Shown here piece by piece: positions 53,056 to 63,412 of a stretch of 64,000 nt of DNA (positions are counted from its first letter, which is position 1; every line of letters starts with the position of its first letter). Origin of the DNA: Fulvia fulva (lineage: Eukaryota > Ascomycota > Dothideomycetes > Mycosphaerellales > Mycosphaerellaceae). Location of the stretch: NCBI RefSeq assembly GCF_020509005.1, contig NC_063016.1, forward strand, positions 3,286,001 to 3,350,000, in the 5' to 3' direction. Both the position numbers and the translations under genes were made by a program. The notes under the pieces were generated by a model. The model was not told where the DNA came from and searched no databases. It was given only the letters and a program-made list of their open reading frames with translations.

Positions 53056-54751
53056 ATGGTTCTCCCTTCTTTCTCAGCATGGCCTGCAGTGACAGCAGCA
53101 TGCATCGCTGTCGCCATTTTGATCACAGTCGTCTATCGCTGGCTTCTTCATCCGTTGAGGTCGTTCCCAGGTCCCTGGACTCATGGGATAACAGACATAC
53201 CGAGCGCTCTGAAGCTATCGAACGGTGTTCAGCATTGCCACTATTACGACCTCTATCGCAAATATGGCCCGGTCGTGCGTGTGGCACCAAACGAGCTTCT
53301 TTTCACGAGCGCTGACGCGTGGGGGATATTTATGGGTACCGTGTGAGTTGCAACATATACGAAGACAACTTGCGTCAAGGCTGGAGCTGATTGACTGCAC
53401 GTAGAAAGGAAAGGTGATGGAGAGGAGTCCTAACTTCATTGGTGTAGCTTCGCCTATGAATGGATATGTCGGTGTGGGTCTTGCGAGAGGCAAAGAACAT
53501 ACTCGCCAGCGCAAAGCTCTTGCACCAGCCCTCTCAAAGAACGCGCTGTATGGACAGGAAGAGATCATCCAGCGTCATATATCCGCCTTGATTGAAGCAT
53601 TACACAAGACGGTCGCCGAGGGCGATGCAGCCAACATGTCGGACTACTGTAAGTGTGGTGCATGTTGCGATGGATAGGGGACTCTGCTGATGTTACTTCG
53701 ACTCTTTCATAACTTTCGACGTCATCGGAGACCTTTCGTATGGCGAACCATTTGGATGCCTCGCACAAGGCTCAGCGACTGAATGGGCTAAATCTATCAT
53801 CAACGTCACAATATATGCCACCTATGACCAAGCTATCAGAAGGGTGGCTGGTGTGGATACTTGGTTCAGAAATCTCATCATCAAGGCCTTCGTGCCGACA
53901 GAAGTCGCCAAGTGGATAGTCTTGCATGTGCAAAAGTCGAAAGAGAAGACACTGCAGAGTAAGTCTGATGATAGCACCTGACATTCAATCTACTAATCCT
54001 TTATTTCGCTACAGGACTGGCCGACACAACGAACAAGGATGTCATCCACCATCTACTGCAGAACGAAGACTCCAAGAAGGCGCTCTCATCCACCGAGATC
54101 ATCCTCAATATGATTCTGTTCGCCAGTGCAGGATCTGAAACGACCTCGATCACGCTTACCGCTTGGACGTATCTAATTTGCACCCACAAGAACGTGTATG
54201 ACCGACTATGCACAGAGATCAGATCTGCTTTCAAGACGAGAGATGAGATCAAAGTTGACTCTGTCATGAAGCTGCCGTATCTCGGCGCCACCATCAACGA
54301 GGCACTGCGTCTGTTCCCAGCCGGCGCAGTGGCTATGCAACGCGTGGTCCCAACCGGCGGCGCCACGATCGATGGACATTACGTACCGGCTGGGACTACT
54401 GTCGCGATATCGCCCTGGGTTGCCGGTCGTTCGCCATCGAACTTCCATGATGCCGACGCCTTTCGACCGGAGCGCTGGCTCCAGGAAGATCCAGAATTCG
54501 CAGAACATCGTCTCAATGCTTCGAGACCCTTTGGCTACGGACCGAAGAAGTGCATTGGCGAAGAACTCTCATTTTTGGAGATGAGACTCATCGGATCGCA
54601 TCTGTTGTCTACCTTTGACCTTGAGCTTGACATGTCAGGCGATCGGCGGAAAGACAATGAGGCGTGGTGTTTGACACCGCGGCCTGAGACGATCAAGCTC
54701 TATCAGGTACTGCTGAAGCCCAATCTCTGGGTGCGGCTCATCAAGAGGTGA
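53056..54751 (+). CDS. Cytochrome P450 (one intron acceptor missing)
   Basis: Exons 53056-53340, 53405-53648, about 53698-53958 and 54015-54751 join in phase to 508 residues, normal for a fungal microsomal P450. N-terminal membrane anchor (PAVTAACIAVAILITVVY) and proline hinge (HPLRSFPGPW). Then SPNFIGVASPMNG, TFDVIGDLSYGEPFGCL, I-helix ASAGSETTS, K-helix ExxR in NEALRLF, and PERW. The haem loop is FGYGPKKCIGE with Cys codon 54551-54553 (Lys in place of the usual Arg). Introns 1 and 3 are canonical. Intron 2 starts GTAAGT at 53649, but no AG follows its CTGAT branch region before the next exon; where coding resumes the DNA reads TTACTTCG. As it stands the mRNA should misprocess. Likely partner of the ABA3-like synthase (ABA1/ABA2-type role), by position only. 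Confidence 0.78.
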
Positions 54752-55098
54752 TAATTCCGACTACGCACTCCCATCGGCTTCGGAAACCGACCTGCAAGTC
54801 AAGGAACTGAGCAAGTTGTTGCGACACGACCTTAGCACGACCGTGGCCATGCGAAGTCGGGCGCAGAAAGGTAAGCACATCAATATATACCGGTTGCGAC
54901 ATCGATACCCTCGTGGAGGATCCCGCTGAGCAGAACCTTTCACCCAAACATACAACATCGCCAAAGAGGCTTATACGTTTTCTATCACGCTTTAAGGCGC
55001 CCGTCAAAAGATGGCCGGCCAGAAACCATCACCCTCCTTTCCCCCTCCAAACGCCTGATCCCAGCCCCCCACTACTGTCGATATCCGCGCGCGTCTCT
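54752..55098. other. Convergent 3' region
   Basis: Spacer between the P450 (plus) and the LEA-like gene (minus). Nothing else seen. Confidence 0.4.
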
Positions 55099-55818
55099 CT
55101 ACTGGGTATTCTTCTCCACCGTCTTCGCCGCATCCTTCAAAGCCCCTTCAGTCGTATTGCCCCCACTGACCAACGTCTCACCAACATACTTTGCACTTCC
55201 CGCAATGCTCTCATTCTGCACACCCTGCAACTGCCCTCCCACATACCTCGCCCCACTACCAATAGCCTCGCCCGCCTGCGCCAGACCAGCAGCGACATAC
55301 GAGCCCGCAGTGCCGAGAGCACTGCTCGCGCCTTGCTGCGTGCTGTCGGCGGCTTTGTTGGCTTGGTCTTGGGCTTGGGACGCGAGGTTGCTGCCTTGTT
55401 CTTGGGCTTGAGATGCGAGGTCAGAGGCTTGTCGCTGCGCGGTGCCTGCGCCTTCGCCAGCTTGCTTTGATGCTGTGTTGGCGGTGGATTGAGCTTGGGA
55501 TGCGAGGTTGTTGCCTTGCTTTTGAGCTTCAGAGGCGAGGTGGGAGGCTTGGTTCTGGGCTTGAGAGCCGAGGTCGGAGGCTTGTTTTTGGACTGTGCCG
55601 GCTGCTTCGGAGGCTTGCTTCGAAGCGCTGTTGGCAGTATCTTGAGCCTGGCTGGCAAGAGAGCTTGTCTGGTTGTTCGATGAAGAGGTCATGGAGTCGG
55701 CGTTCTTCTGGATGGTAGAAGTGGTCGATGAGGTTGTGGATGACTTCTTGCCCATGGCCTCGTCAGCGAGCTCTTTCGCTTCCTCGTGGATCTCGCCGGT
55801 CTTGTTGTAGTCGGCCAT
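55099..55818 (-). CDS. LEA-like repeat protein (stress protein)
   Basis: Single exon, 239 residues, starting MADYNKTGEIHEEAKELADE. Residues about 50-165 are tandem copies of an Ala/Gln/Ser-rich unit of roughly 11 to 22 residues (LASQAQ-x-x-AN-x-ASKQAS), predicted to form an amphipathic helix on drying, as in group 3 LEA proteins. The C-terminal part (GSYVAAGLAQAGEAIGSGA, YVGGQLQGVQNES, YVGETLVSGG) is conserved in fungal LEA-domain/CipC-like small proteins. No signal peptide, so cytosolic. Probably induced by osmotic or desiccation stress; no regulatory site could be assigned. Frame intact. Confidence 0.78.
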   Translation of the reverse strand: MADYNKTGEIHEEAKELADEAMGKKSSTTSSTTSTIQKNADSMTSSSNNQTSSLASQAQDTANSASKQASEAAGTVQKQASDLGSQAQNQASHLASEAQKQGNNLASQAQSTANTASKQAGEGAGTAQRQASDLASQAQEQGSNLASQAQDQANKAADSTQQGASSALGTAGSYVAAGLAQAGEAIGSGARYVGGQLQGVQNESIAGSAKYVGETLVSGGNTTEGALKDAAKTVEKNTQ

Positions 55819-56342
55819 GTTGGTAGTACTTGATTGGTATCTTCACGTGTGAGGTAGCTGAAGTGTGGTGCTGTGCTGCAGGTATCCTTGTCACAAAGCT
55901 GTAATAGGAAGTTGCGAAAGTGGGAGTACGGGTACATGTACTTATATACCCTCGATACCATGCCAACGACCAAGGCAGGTCAACACGAACAGGCCACGCA
56001 TCTACATTCTTCAGGTGACGTAGGTGTGTTGGCGGGGCATCCCACGAGTACCGCAGTCTGCTGAAGAATGCGAAGCCAGTGGACACGAGTAGGCCACGAA
56101 ACAGGATTGTGTAAACTCTATTGTGAGCTGAATGCGATGCCTCAATTCGGGAGCTGCTGCCCAACGCCTAGCCGTGGTATGCATGACTCTGTGTGATTCT
56201 ATACAGACAAACTGACAATTCTATGCAAACATAGGAGCCTAGAGGCCATACTAGGAGACGTCAGTGAAGTGTTCAGCTTTTGAGTCGAGTGGACACTCAC
56301 GTTCAGAGGGTATATACGCCGACTACTGGGATGTCTACGTAT
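55819..56342. other. Intergenic
   Basis: Promoter of the LEA-like gene and the 3' side of the xylose reductase gene. Nothing else seen. Confidence 0.4.
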
Positions 56343-57360
56343 CTACGCAAAGATAGGAACCTGGACGCCGTAGTTCAAGGGGTTGTTAAACCGGAGACCT
56401 TGGTCAAGGTCGCTAATCTGCTTGATCTCAGCATCACTAAGATCGAAGCTGCACACATCGAGGTTCTGCGCGAGACGGCCCTGGTTGTTGCTCTTTGGGA
56501 TAACGGCAACACCACGCTGTGTCGCCCATCGGAGCAGAACTTGAGCAGGAGTCTTGTTGTGCTTCTCCGAAATGCTCTTAATCGCCGAATGGTCGAAAAG
56601 TAGTGGAGTATCCTTTGCCTTCTGCATGTTGAGCTCCAGGAACGATTGTGGTCCAAACGACGAGTAAGCAGTGACAGCGATCTGGCGGCTCTTGCAAAGC
56701 TCAAGGAGGTCCTTCTGGACGAGGTATGGATGGTGCTCAATCTGGAGAGTCTGTGGCATATGCTTGGCGTAGCGCTCGACATCCAACAACAGCGAGCCAT
56801 TGTAGTTGCTAATTCCAATCGACTTGATCAAGCCCTCATCGTACAGCTCTTCCATGGCGTGGTAGGTCTCCTCGAGGGGAGCCTTGCTGAGAGAAAGCTT
56901 GTCGTTCTCGTCGAAGAAGCCTGGTGGGTAACGGACTGATGGGTCGACGTACTTGAGGGCGATTGGGAAGTGGATGATGAAGAGGTCGAAGTAGTCGATG
57001 CCCCAGTCTCCGAGCTGCTTCTTGCAGATTGGCTTGACGCGCTCCTTGTCGTGGAAGCTGTTCCACAGCTTGGAAACGATGAAGAGCTCTTCACGCTTCA
57101 CGAGACCGTCCTTGATCGCTCTTGCAACTCCTTCACCTGCTTCCCTCTCGTTGCCATAGTCGCAAGCACCGTCGAACAGGCGGTATCCAGTCTTGATGGC
57201 GTTGTATACTTGATCGGCGCAAGTCTCGTTGGTGACCTTCCAGAGGCCGAAGCCTACCAAGGGCATCTATCCATCGTTAGAACCATTGCGCCTCGCCTCA
57301 ACAAGACAGACATGATCTCACCTTGCGGCCATTGCTCAAAGTCACTGTTGGCGCAGACAT
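56343..57360 (-). CDS. XYL1: NAD(P)H-dependent D-xylose reductase (aldo-keto reductase)
   Basis: Exon 57360-57322 ([13 protein letters not shown]), a 55-nt intron (57321-57267, GTGAGA, TCTAAC branch, GATAG) and exon 57266-56343 give 320 residues. Reduces D-xylose to xylitol, the entry to fungal pentose use, and also acts on arabinose; cytosolic. The AKR tetrad is complete: Asp45 and Tyr50 in [10 protein letters not shown], Lys79 in IVSKLWNS, His112 in LFIIHFP. The cofactor motif IPKSNN lies near the C-terminus. [12 protein letters not shown] and IEHHPYLVQ are diagnostic for yeast-type xylose reductases. No CRE-type site was checked in the promoter. Frame intact. Confidence 0.94.
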
Positions 57361-59061
57361 TGCAGCGTAGTTCCTGGATGTGATCTGGTTACTGAGACTC
57401 GAGAGTCTTTGAATTGCAGCTTGTCGAAGAGGCGACGAATTCGAGCTTCGAGAGAACAATGTGGCAGTTCTGGAGAGAAATGCTCAGCAATGCTCTCCAC
57501 TCAACACCGAGGCATCCTACCTTCTTATAGCCTGGGAAAGCGACATGTGCGGCAAGCTAACACACAACGGCCACTCCACGGCGCCTTTCGCAACATTTTA
57601 TTCAACCACTTTCCGGCAAAATCGCCTTTGTGAACGCGTCTGCGAACCGTCATTGGCGTCGCGGGGCAAGGTACACCCCACCGGCCATGGCAGAATGCAG
57701 AAGTCATGTGGAGACTGCTCGGGAAAGCTTTTCCACGCACTGCTCGCGGCTAAATGCATGTTGGCGAATATGGTAAAAAGACAAGTCCGCGGTCACCACG
57801 GTCGTGCCACAGTATTCGGCAAAAGACTGCTGCTAAATCAATTGGACTGGCGTGTTGTGAGTGTTGAGATGACGCCGGTAGATGTGTTTGGCATGCATGA
57901 CGATCCTGCACGTCGAACATACCACGTGGCAGGCGAATAAGATAGAGAAGACAGCTTCCGCATCTACAGAGAGATCAATGATTGGACGTGGACGTGGAAC
58001 GCTGAAAGTGTTGTTATACAAGATGCTGGAGTCTGATTGTTGGCGAATGATGTCCTGATGGCTTTTGGCTACCGATCAGTGCTGCATCGATCACTGTGTC
58101 CTTGATCGTCGAGACTGCCGAAGGACTGATTGCGCGCCAGACGCCATATTCCTGCCGTACCGTTGCAGCTGCCGCTCGAGTATCCTTTACGAAGAGAATC
58201 GCTTGGTGAATTTCGCAATTACTATCCGCTGTCAGCTCGTCCTTGAGACAGCACACCATGGTGACTTACTGTGCAGTGCTACCACTGATATGATGAAGCC
58301 GATCGAAAGCACCATAACCACAAATGGGTCAACCTTGAGACCTGGAGACTCATCGGTGTACAATCCTGCGCTTGTCATTAGCCTCTCCCATCACATGCCA
58401 TCCATATCTTATAAGACGTACTCAACATTGTGCTGCTGCTTCCTCCAGCGCCGGCGGCGCGTGTCGATGCTGGGCGTGCATTTGCGACTCTGTCTGCCCT
58501 GTCTGCAGCTGCCTTTCTCCTGATCGCGGTCGCTGGGCCTCCTGGTGCTTTCGGCGATGCGGGTCGTGCGGTCGTTGTGCCGGTGGTTGGGTTGTTCACG
58601 GGTGAGGAGGGTCGTGGTGAAGACTAAGAAGGCTGCGTGTCAACATGTGTGCAAGGTAGTCGTGTTCGATGGTCACAGTCTGCCACGTCGCAACAAGTGC
58701 TACAGCGACACAGTCCGCCGTTCGATTGTCCACCAACGATGCGGCATAAATATGCGCGTGATCTCGTGCTTGCGCTTGTGCTTCTGTAGAGGGCAGCTTA
58801 CCATTTTGATGTGGTCGTAGTCGATAGGTGATGGGTGAGTGCTATCTCGTAATTCAGGAGTTGTTGCTTGATCGCCGATTATATCGAAAAGTCGTGTCGA
58901 ATGTGGGATCGGTGGTTGTAAAGAGCGTGTGAGGCGCGTGAGGACAGAAGACAGCAATTCTACTAGTCTGCGTGTCTGCTTTGGAGAGTCCAGGAGAGAT
59001 AGCTGGCCTTCGGCAAGGGTCTCGGTCTAGCCCGCTTTGGGAGCAGCCCACGCAGCCTTAG
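57361..59061. other. Intergenic region, no convincing gene
   Basis: An Ala/Gly-rich hydrophobic frame at 58430-58627 (plus) could be chance. The first 300 bp hold the xylose reductase promoter. Confidence 0.35.
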
Positions 59062-59376
59062 GCCGGAGCTTCAGCCTCCATCCATTGTTCACAAGACACG
59101 ATATACGACCTCACTCCTGATCACAAGAAGATTATCAAAGGAACAGTATCCTTTGCCGAAGCTACCATTGATCCGTCTGGCGACACGAGTTGGTCACTCT
59201 TCCCACAAAGCAAGACGTCAAAAGACTGGACATCAACTCTTCCCACGCCAACCATTTTCATTGCATCCCAGACTACCTTCCGTGAGGGTATTACTCGCGA
59301 AGAACAACTGGGATATGGATACATGGCCCAGACAAACTCCAACCCGTGCCCAACCCTCACTTTGCCCCGACCTTGA
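59062..59376 (+). CDS. Orphan coding-like exon (hypothetical, 5' part missing)
   Basis: After a CCTTAG that could be an acceptor, the frame is open for about 104 codons with good bias to TGA 59374-59376: YDLTPDHKKIIKGTVSF, SWSLFPQSKTSKDW, IFIASQTTFREGITREEQ, GYGYMAQTNSNPC. No ATG is available at the 5' end and no upstream exon with a good donor was found. It may be the last exon of a gene whose front I could not read, or a relic. No family recognised. Confidence 0.35.
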   Translation, partial: AGASASIHCSQDTIYDLTPDHKKIIKGTVSFAEATIDPSGDTSWSLFPQSKTSKDWTSTLPTPTIFIASQTTFREGITREEQLGYGYMAQTNSNPCPTLTLPRP

Positions 59377-59702
59377 AGAAGCAGATATGTGCCCACATCA
59401 CCCATGTACCGAACCAGAAGCATTCAACGCAGCACCTAACCCAAATGCCAATCCATAACCGCCGAGCCTCGCAGAATCATGGTGAAACGCGCTCCCAAGC
59501 TCCATAATGCATGCACCACCCGCCCATTGCACCCTCCCAAACAGAACAGCCGCATAACACGCATCGCAAATTGGTATTGCAAGCAAACCCTGGACCCCAG
59601 TCAAATGCAGTGAAAGTCGCAAATTCTTCCAACTTCACTGCCATCCGTCCCCTTTTGAAGGCCTCTGTGCTGCTCAGAGCTGACCTCGTCATTTCAAAAA
59701 TT
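59377..59702. other. Convergent 3' region
   Basis: Nothing seen apart from short frames. Confidence 0.35.
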
Positions 59703-60950
59703 CTAACCCCAGACAGAGGGCTGCACAGCCAAAGTGTTCTTTCCAGAGCCCCAGTTGGCGCTGTTATTGCTCCAGTTCCCGAGTCCGCTGGCACCAAGGG
59801 CTGCATTTGATGCCGCCGAACTCGAGCGCTCGTCCTTGGGAGCGTTTTGAGCATCTCCGGCGTTGAAGCCGAAGCTGAGCGAAGATGGCGTGAGAGGTGT
59901 AGTGGAGCGCTTGTTCAAGCCCGGTGCAGCGCCTGGCACTTGTGCCGGTCGAGTTCCGATCGGCATCACACCTGATGTGCCAGCCTTCTGCTGCCCACCG
60001 ATTGGAGGCGACCCACCCTGAGACGAGTTCGATGTAGCTCTGCTCTGCTGAGGCTCACTGAGCAGGCCGAAGGATTGTTGTGCAGGCGCGTTGGGAGCTG
60101 GAGAAGCGTTTGTCTCTGGTCGGTCGCGAGGAGGCATCTGGACCACACCTTCTGCACCGGACTGAGCTTGAGCACCAAATGGATCGTATGCGAGGGGTGA
60201 CGGGCCTCTGGCTCCACTGGGGACTCGAATGTCCTGACTGCCACGTCGCGAGCCATCGGCAGAGTACAAGCTCGAGTTGTCGCCATACAGAGCACGGTGC
60301 TGTCGGGCAATCAGGTCGCGGCGGTCGTCTTCACTCATCGTGTTCGGACTCATGGATCGATCAGTTTTCACTCCTGATACAGCTGGTCATTATCATTAGC
60401 CGGGGCGACTGATTGACGCGCAGCGCCACTACTTACTCCGATTGTACTGCTGCTCTTGATGATAGTTGCGTAGCTCACGCTCACGTTGTGCCGCCATCCG
60501 GCGCTTCGCCTGGAGGACCTGCTCAGCCTCAGATTGCCGCCCTCCTGGAATCCGCTGGCCAGCAAAGTATCCTTGCAGTCCAGCTGAACCCGGTCGAGCT
60601 CCCTCGGACGAGTACTCGCTCACTGACTGGTGCCGGGATGGACCACCAATCAACCGTGGGTCTGCATTATAGTCGTAGCCTCTCGCCATTGCGGGCACGC
60701 TGTCCCTTCGTGGTGGCACACCACCGGCTCCCACACCGCCCTGCGCAGCTCCAGACGCCCACTTGCCACTCTTCATCAGGTTGTCGGTCGCGCGTTCAAT
60801 CTCTTCGAATTGCGAAGCAAAAGCCGTTGATTCAATGGGCTGCGACATGGCCGATCCAGTTCCAGATCGCGAAGGAGGTGCGGGCTGCTCCCACGAGGCT
60901 TGACGTCCAGGCCCGGACCAGGAGGTGCCATCGTTTTCGTAGTAAGACAT
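59703..60950 (-). CDS. Conserved fungal low-complexity protein (RRDLIARQHRALYG motif)
   Basis: Exons 60950-60437 and 60373-59703 (63-nt intron, GTAAGT...ATCAG), 394 residues. N-terminus MSYYENDGTSWSGPGRQ is Gly/Ser/Pro-rich. Two conserved helical blocks stand out: FASQFEEIERATDNLMKSGKW and, around the splice, AKRRMAAQRERELRNYHQEQ then SMSPNTMSEDDRRDLIARQH and RALYG. The C-terminal half is Gln/Ser/Pro/Asn-rich and ends SGKNTLAVQPSVWG. This is a protein conserved across Pezizomycotina whose function I do not know; composition suggests an RNA-granule or nuclear adaptor, which is only a guess. Frame intact. Confidence 0.75.
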
Positions 60951-62845
60951 GTCTGTGTGTGACGTTCGTGAACGACGTTTTCGGAGGAAAATATGCGACT
61001 CTGGCGGCGGTGGGTCTCTGGGTGAGGATGTAGCAACGATCCTAATGCAGAAGGAATAATGTCAGTTGACACATTGTGATTTCCATGGCAATTGCCACAT
61101 GTGCCGGCAGTGTCATTGTTGAAGAAGGCGCACGGCCAGGGCCGGGTGCATGCATGTGGTGCGCTGGGCCGCGGTATCGCAGCGATCAAAGTCTTCTTTC
61201 GTCGGGGTCGCTCTTCGGAGGATTGGTTGGGGGTTGCCGCGTACCTTTGGTGCACACGGTCGCCGCTGACAGGAATTATTAGATACTGCTTCGACGAGCG
61301 GACGGAAAGGAGCGACGACTTCTCTCTCGGGCAGAAGATGCAGCAGAGAGGAAGAGGGACGGGAAGGTGTGCGGCATGAGAGAGAGCATCGGTAGTAGTC
61401 CCTCCACTACTTCGAGCTGCCTTCCCACAGCAATCTCGCAGGACTCCGCTCGCTGGCTCGGCAGCGCGATTTGCGAGCTTGGGCCGTCAAGGGAAATGTT
61501 CCTCATTTCCTTGCCCGACGGCCACTTTGTAGCGCATCGTTCGTTCGCGACGTTGCAACTCTCACAGCGACACATCCGCGCCGAGGAGGACTGACGTTGA
61601 TGATGTCGGATGTCCCGAATGCCACGACAGATATCGTGAAACGTGCACATGTGTCTGTCGGTTGCAAGTCACGAGCCGACCACGCTCCTCGACACGGCTG
61701 CAAGCTTTTCCCACGCTACTTTGCCATGCAGGCATCCGCGCTGCAAGTGGGGGTCTCTCACCACCAGGAACAACCACATGGCCGATCAGATCTTCAGTGT
61801 GCCTCAGACGCAGGTGCGCGATCTTGAAGACTGCATTCATTGTTCTGGCGCCATCAGCATAGCAATTGCGCTGCATTTCCAGCCGCGACTAATCAACCTC
61901 AGACAGCACACTCTCGGAGCAACTCGGCCGCATCAGCATGCTTGATGCAGCATGCTCCAGCACATGTAGTAATCGGCAACCCCGCGCCTGGATTACCTTC
62001 CTCTGCACCGCACGCAGCGTGTATCATGACTATTTGATTTGGCAGAAGACCAGGCGGCGAGGAGCAATTGGTAAGACGACTTCTGTTTGGCAAAACTGGC
62101 CAATCGCGCGTGTGGGCTCGGTCAGGAGCACGTGGGAGCGGAAATAACTCGCGCCGGCCGTGGCTTGGTCCCAAGAGTTTCTTTCGACATGTCGTGAGTC
62201 CCCAAGTCGATGGGAGAAGATGTTGCTGTGCATCATGCACGGTGCAGTTCTTCACAGCTTACATGTATCCGTCCATCCGTGCCGATCAATCGACCAGGAC
62301 ATGTCCTGTGCCACTCACAAGACATGCAGCACGGATTCTCCCATGCCACATGCGGCAGTAAGCGCGGCCGCCTGTACCGACTTCATTGTGAATTCCATTT
62401 TTCTGGTCGTGGTACGGTACGATCCAACCACGTGCCGCAACGCGCACCACGCACCGAACTTCACATCAGGAAGCCGGGCATGGTGCACTTCACACCCTTC
62501 TGCCAGTCTGACGAAGACACATTTCGTCAAGGAAGGGATCGTCGCATTAGAGCCATCGTGTCTGCAATCCTTCCTGAACTTGCTGGCCTAAAGTACAGCA
62601 GTGTGGCCTCTACGAGTGTCACAGCAAGCTCAAGCAACGGATTTTTGCGTTCCATATCGACATCTCTACAATTACAACGCGCCGTAACGCCCTTGATTGT
62701 CGACTCGTATTCTCCTGTTCCAACCATCTCGCATGCACTTCGCAACCCAATGGCACCATCCAGCGTACTAACCGACTCAACGCCAAGGCGAGCCGAAGCA
62801 AAGCAGCCTCCACCTCACCCTTTACGTGCCACACCACACCCACCA
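60951..62845. other. Intergenic, no gene seen
   Basis: A 328-codon plus-strand frame (62210-63196) runs antisense over the next gene and has poor bias; I do not accept it. Nothing else supported. Confidence 0.4.
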
Positions 62846-63412
62846 TCACGCCTGGCCCTCCTGCTTGACTTTAGGCTCCCTCTTCACCCACATCTCCCCA
62901 AAGGCCCTCATCGCCCTGCCCTGCAATCCACCCACCCTCTCCAACCCCTCAACACACTCATCCCACTCCCTCGCCCTCTTCTCCCGCATTCCCTTGATCA
63001 GCTCATCACTACACTTCCCCCTCAACCTCTCCACCTCCTTGCCAACCGGTCCCTTGATATGCTCCAGCACCTGCTTCACCCGATCCTGCGACATGGCAGC
63101 AAGAAGGAGGTATTGCCAGACGTACCCCGTATCACGCTGTGGCGCGCCGGGAACGCTGGGGGCGAGGGAGGGGAGGAGCGATTCGTAGAGGGTTAGCTCG
63201 CTGGTTGTGAAGTCTTTGAGCAGTTTCAGAGGGTATGAGTCGAGGAAGTCGACGGCGCCAATGTAGGAGGCGAGGGGGTTCTCGACGAGGTCGTAGTAGA
63301 CGCCTGGGTACTCTGTGCCGTTGAAGATGAAAGGGCGGGTTTTGTCCAGGGCGACGATGACGGTGCCGGTGGGCTTGGCGGACATGCGCGTGTTGATGAG
63401 TTTGTAGAGCAT
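62846..63412 (-). CDS. Hypothetical protein
   Basis: Single exon, 188 residues with strong fungal codon bias. It begins MLYKLINTRMSAKPTGTVIV; the second Met (residue 10) is another possible start. The first half is mixed strand/helix (FIFNGTEYPGVYYDLVENPL, IGAVDFLDSYPLKLLKDF); the second half is helical and highly charged (GKEVERLRGKCSDEL, KGMREKRAREWDECVEGL), ending with a Lys/Glu tail. No signal peptide or membrane segment. I do not recognise the family. Confidence 0.6.
   Translation of the reverse strand: MLYKLINTRMSAKPTGTVIVALDKTRPFIFNGTEYPGVYYDLVENPLASYIGAVDFLDSYPLKLLKDFTTSELTLYESLLPSLAPSVPGAPQRDTGYVWQYLLLAAMSQDRVKQVLEHIKGPVGKEVERLRGKCSDELIKGMREKRAREWDECVEGLERVGGLQGRAMRAFGEMWVKREPKVKQEGQA

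Noticed and set aside
62210..63196. 328-codon open frame on the plus strand
   Set aside because: Runs antisense through the better-biased 188-residue gene; Pro/Leu/His-rich shadow composition.
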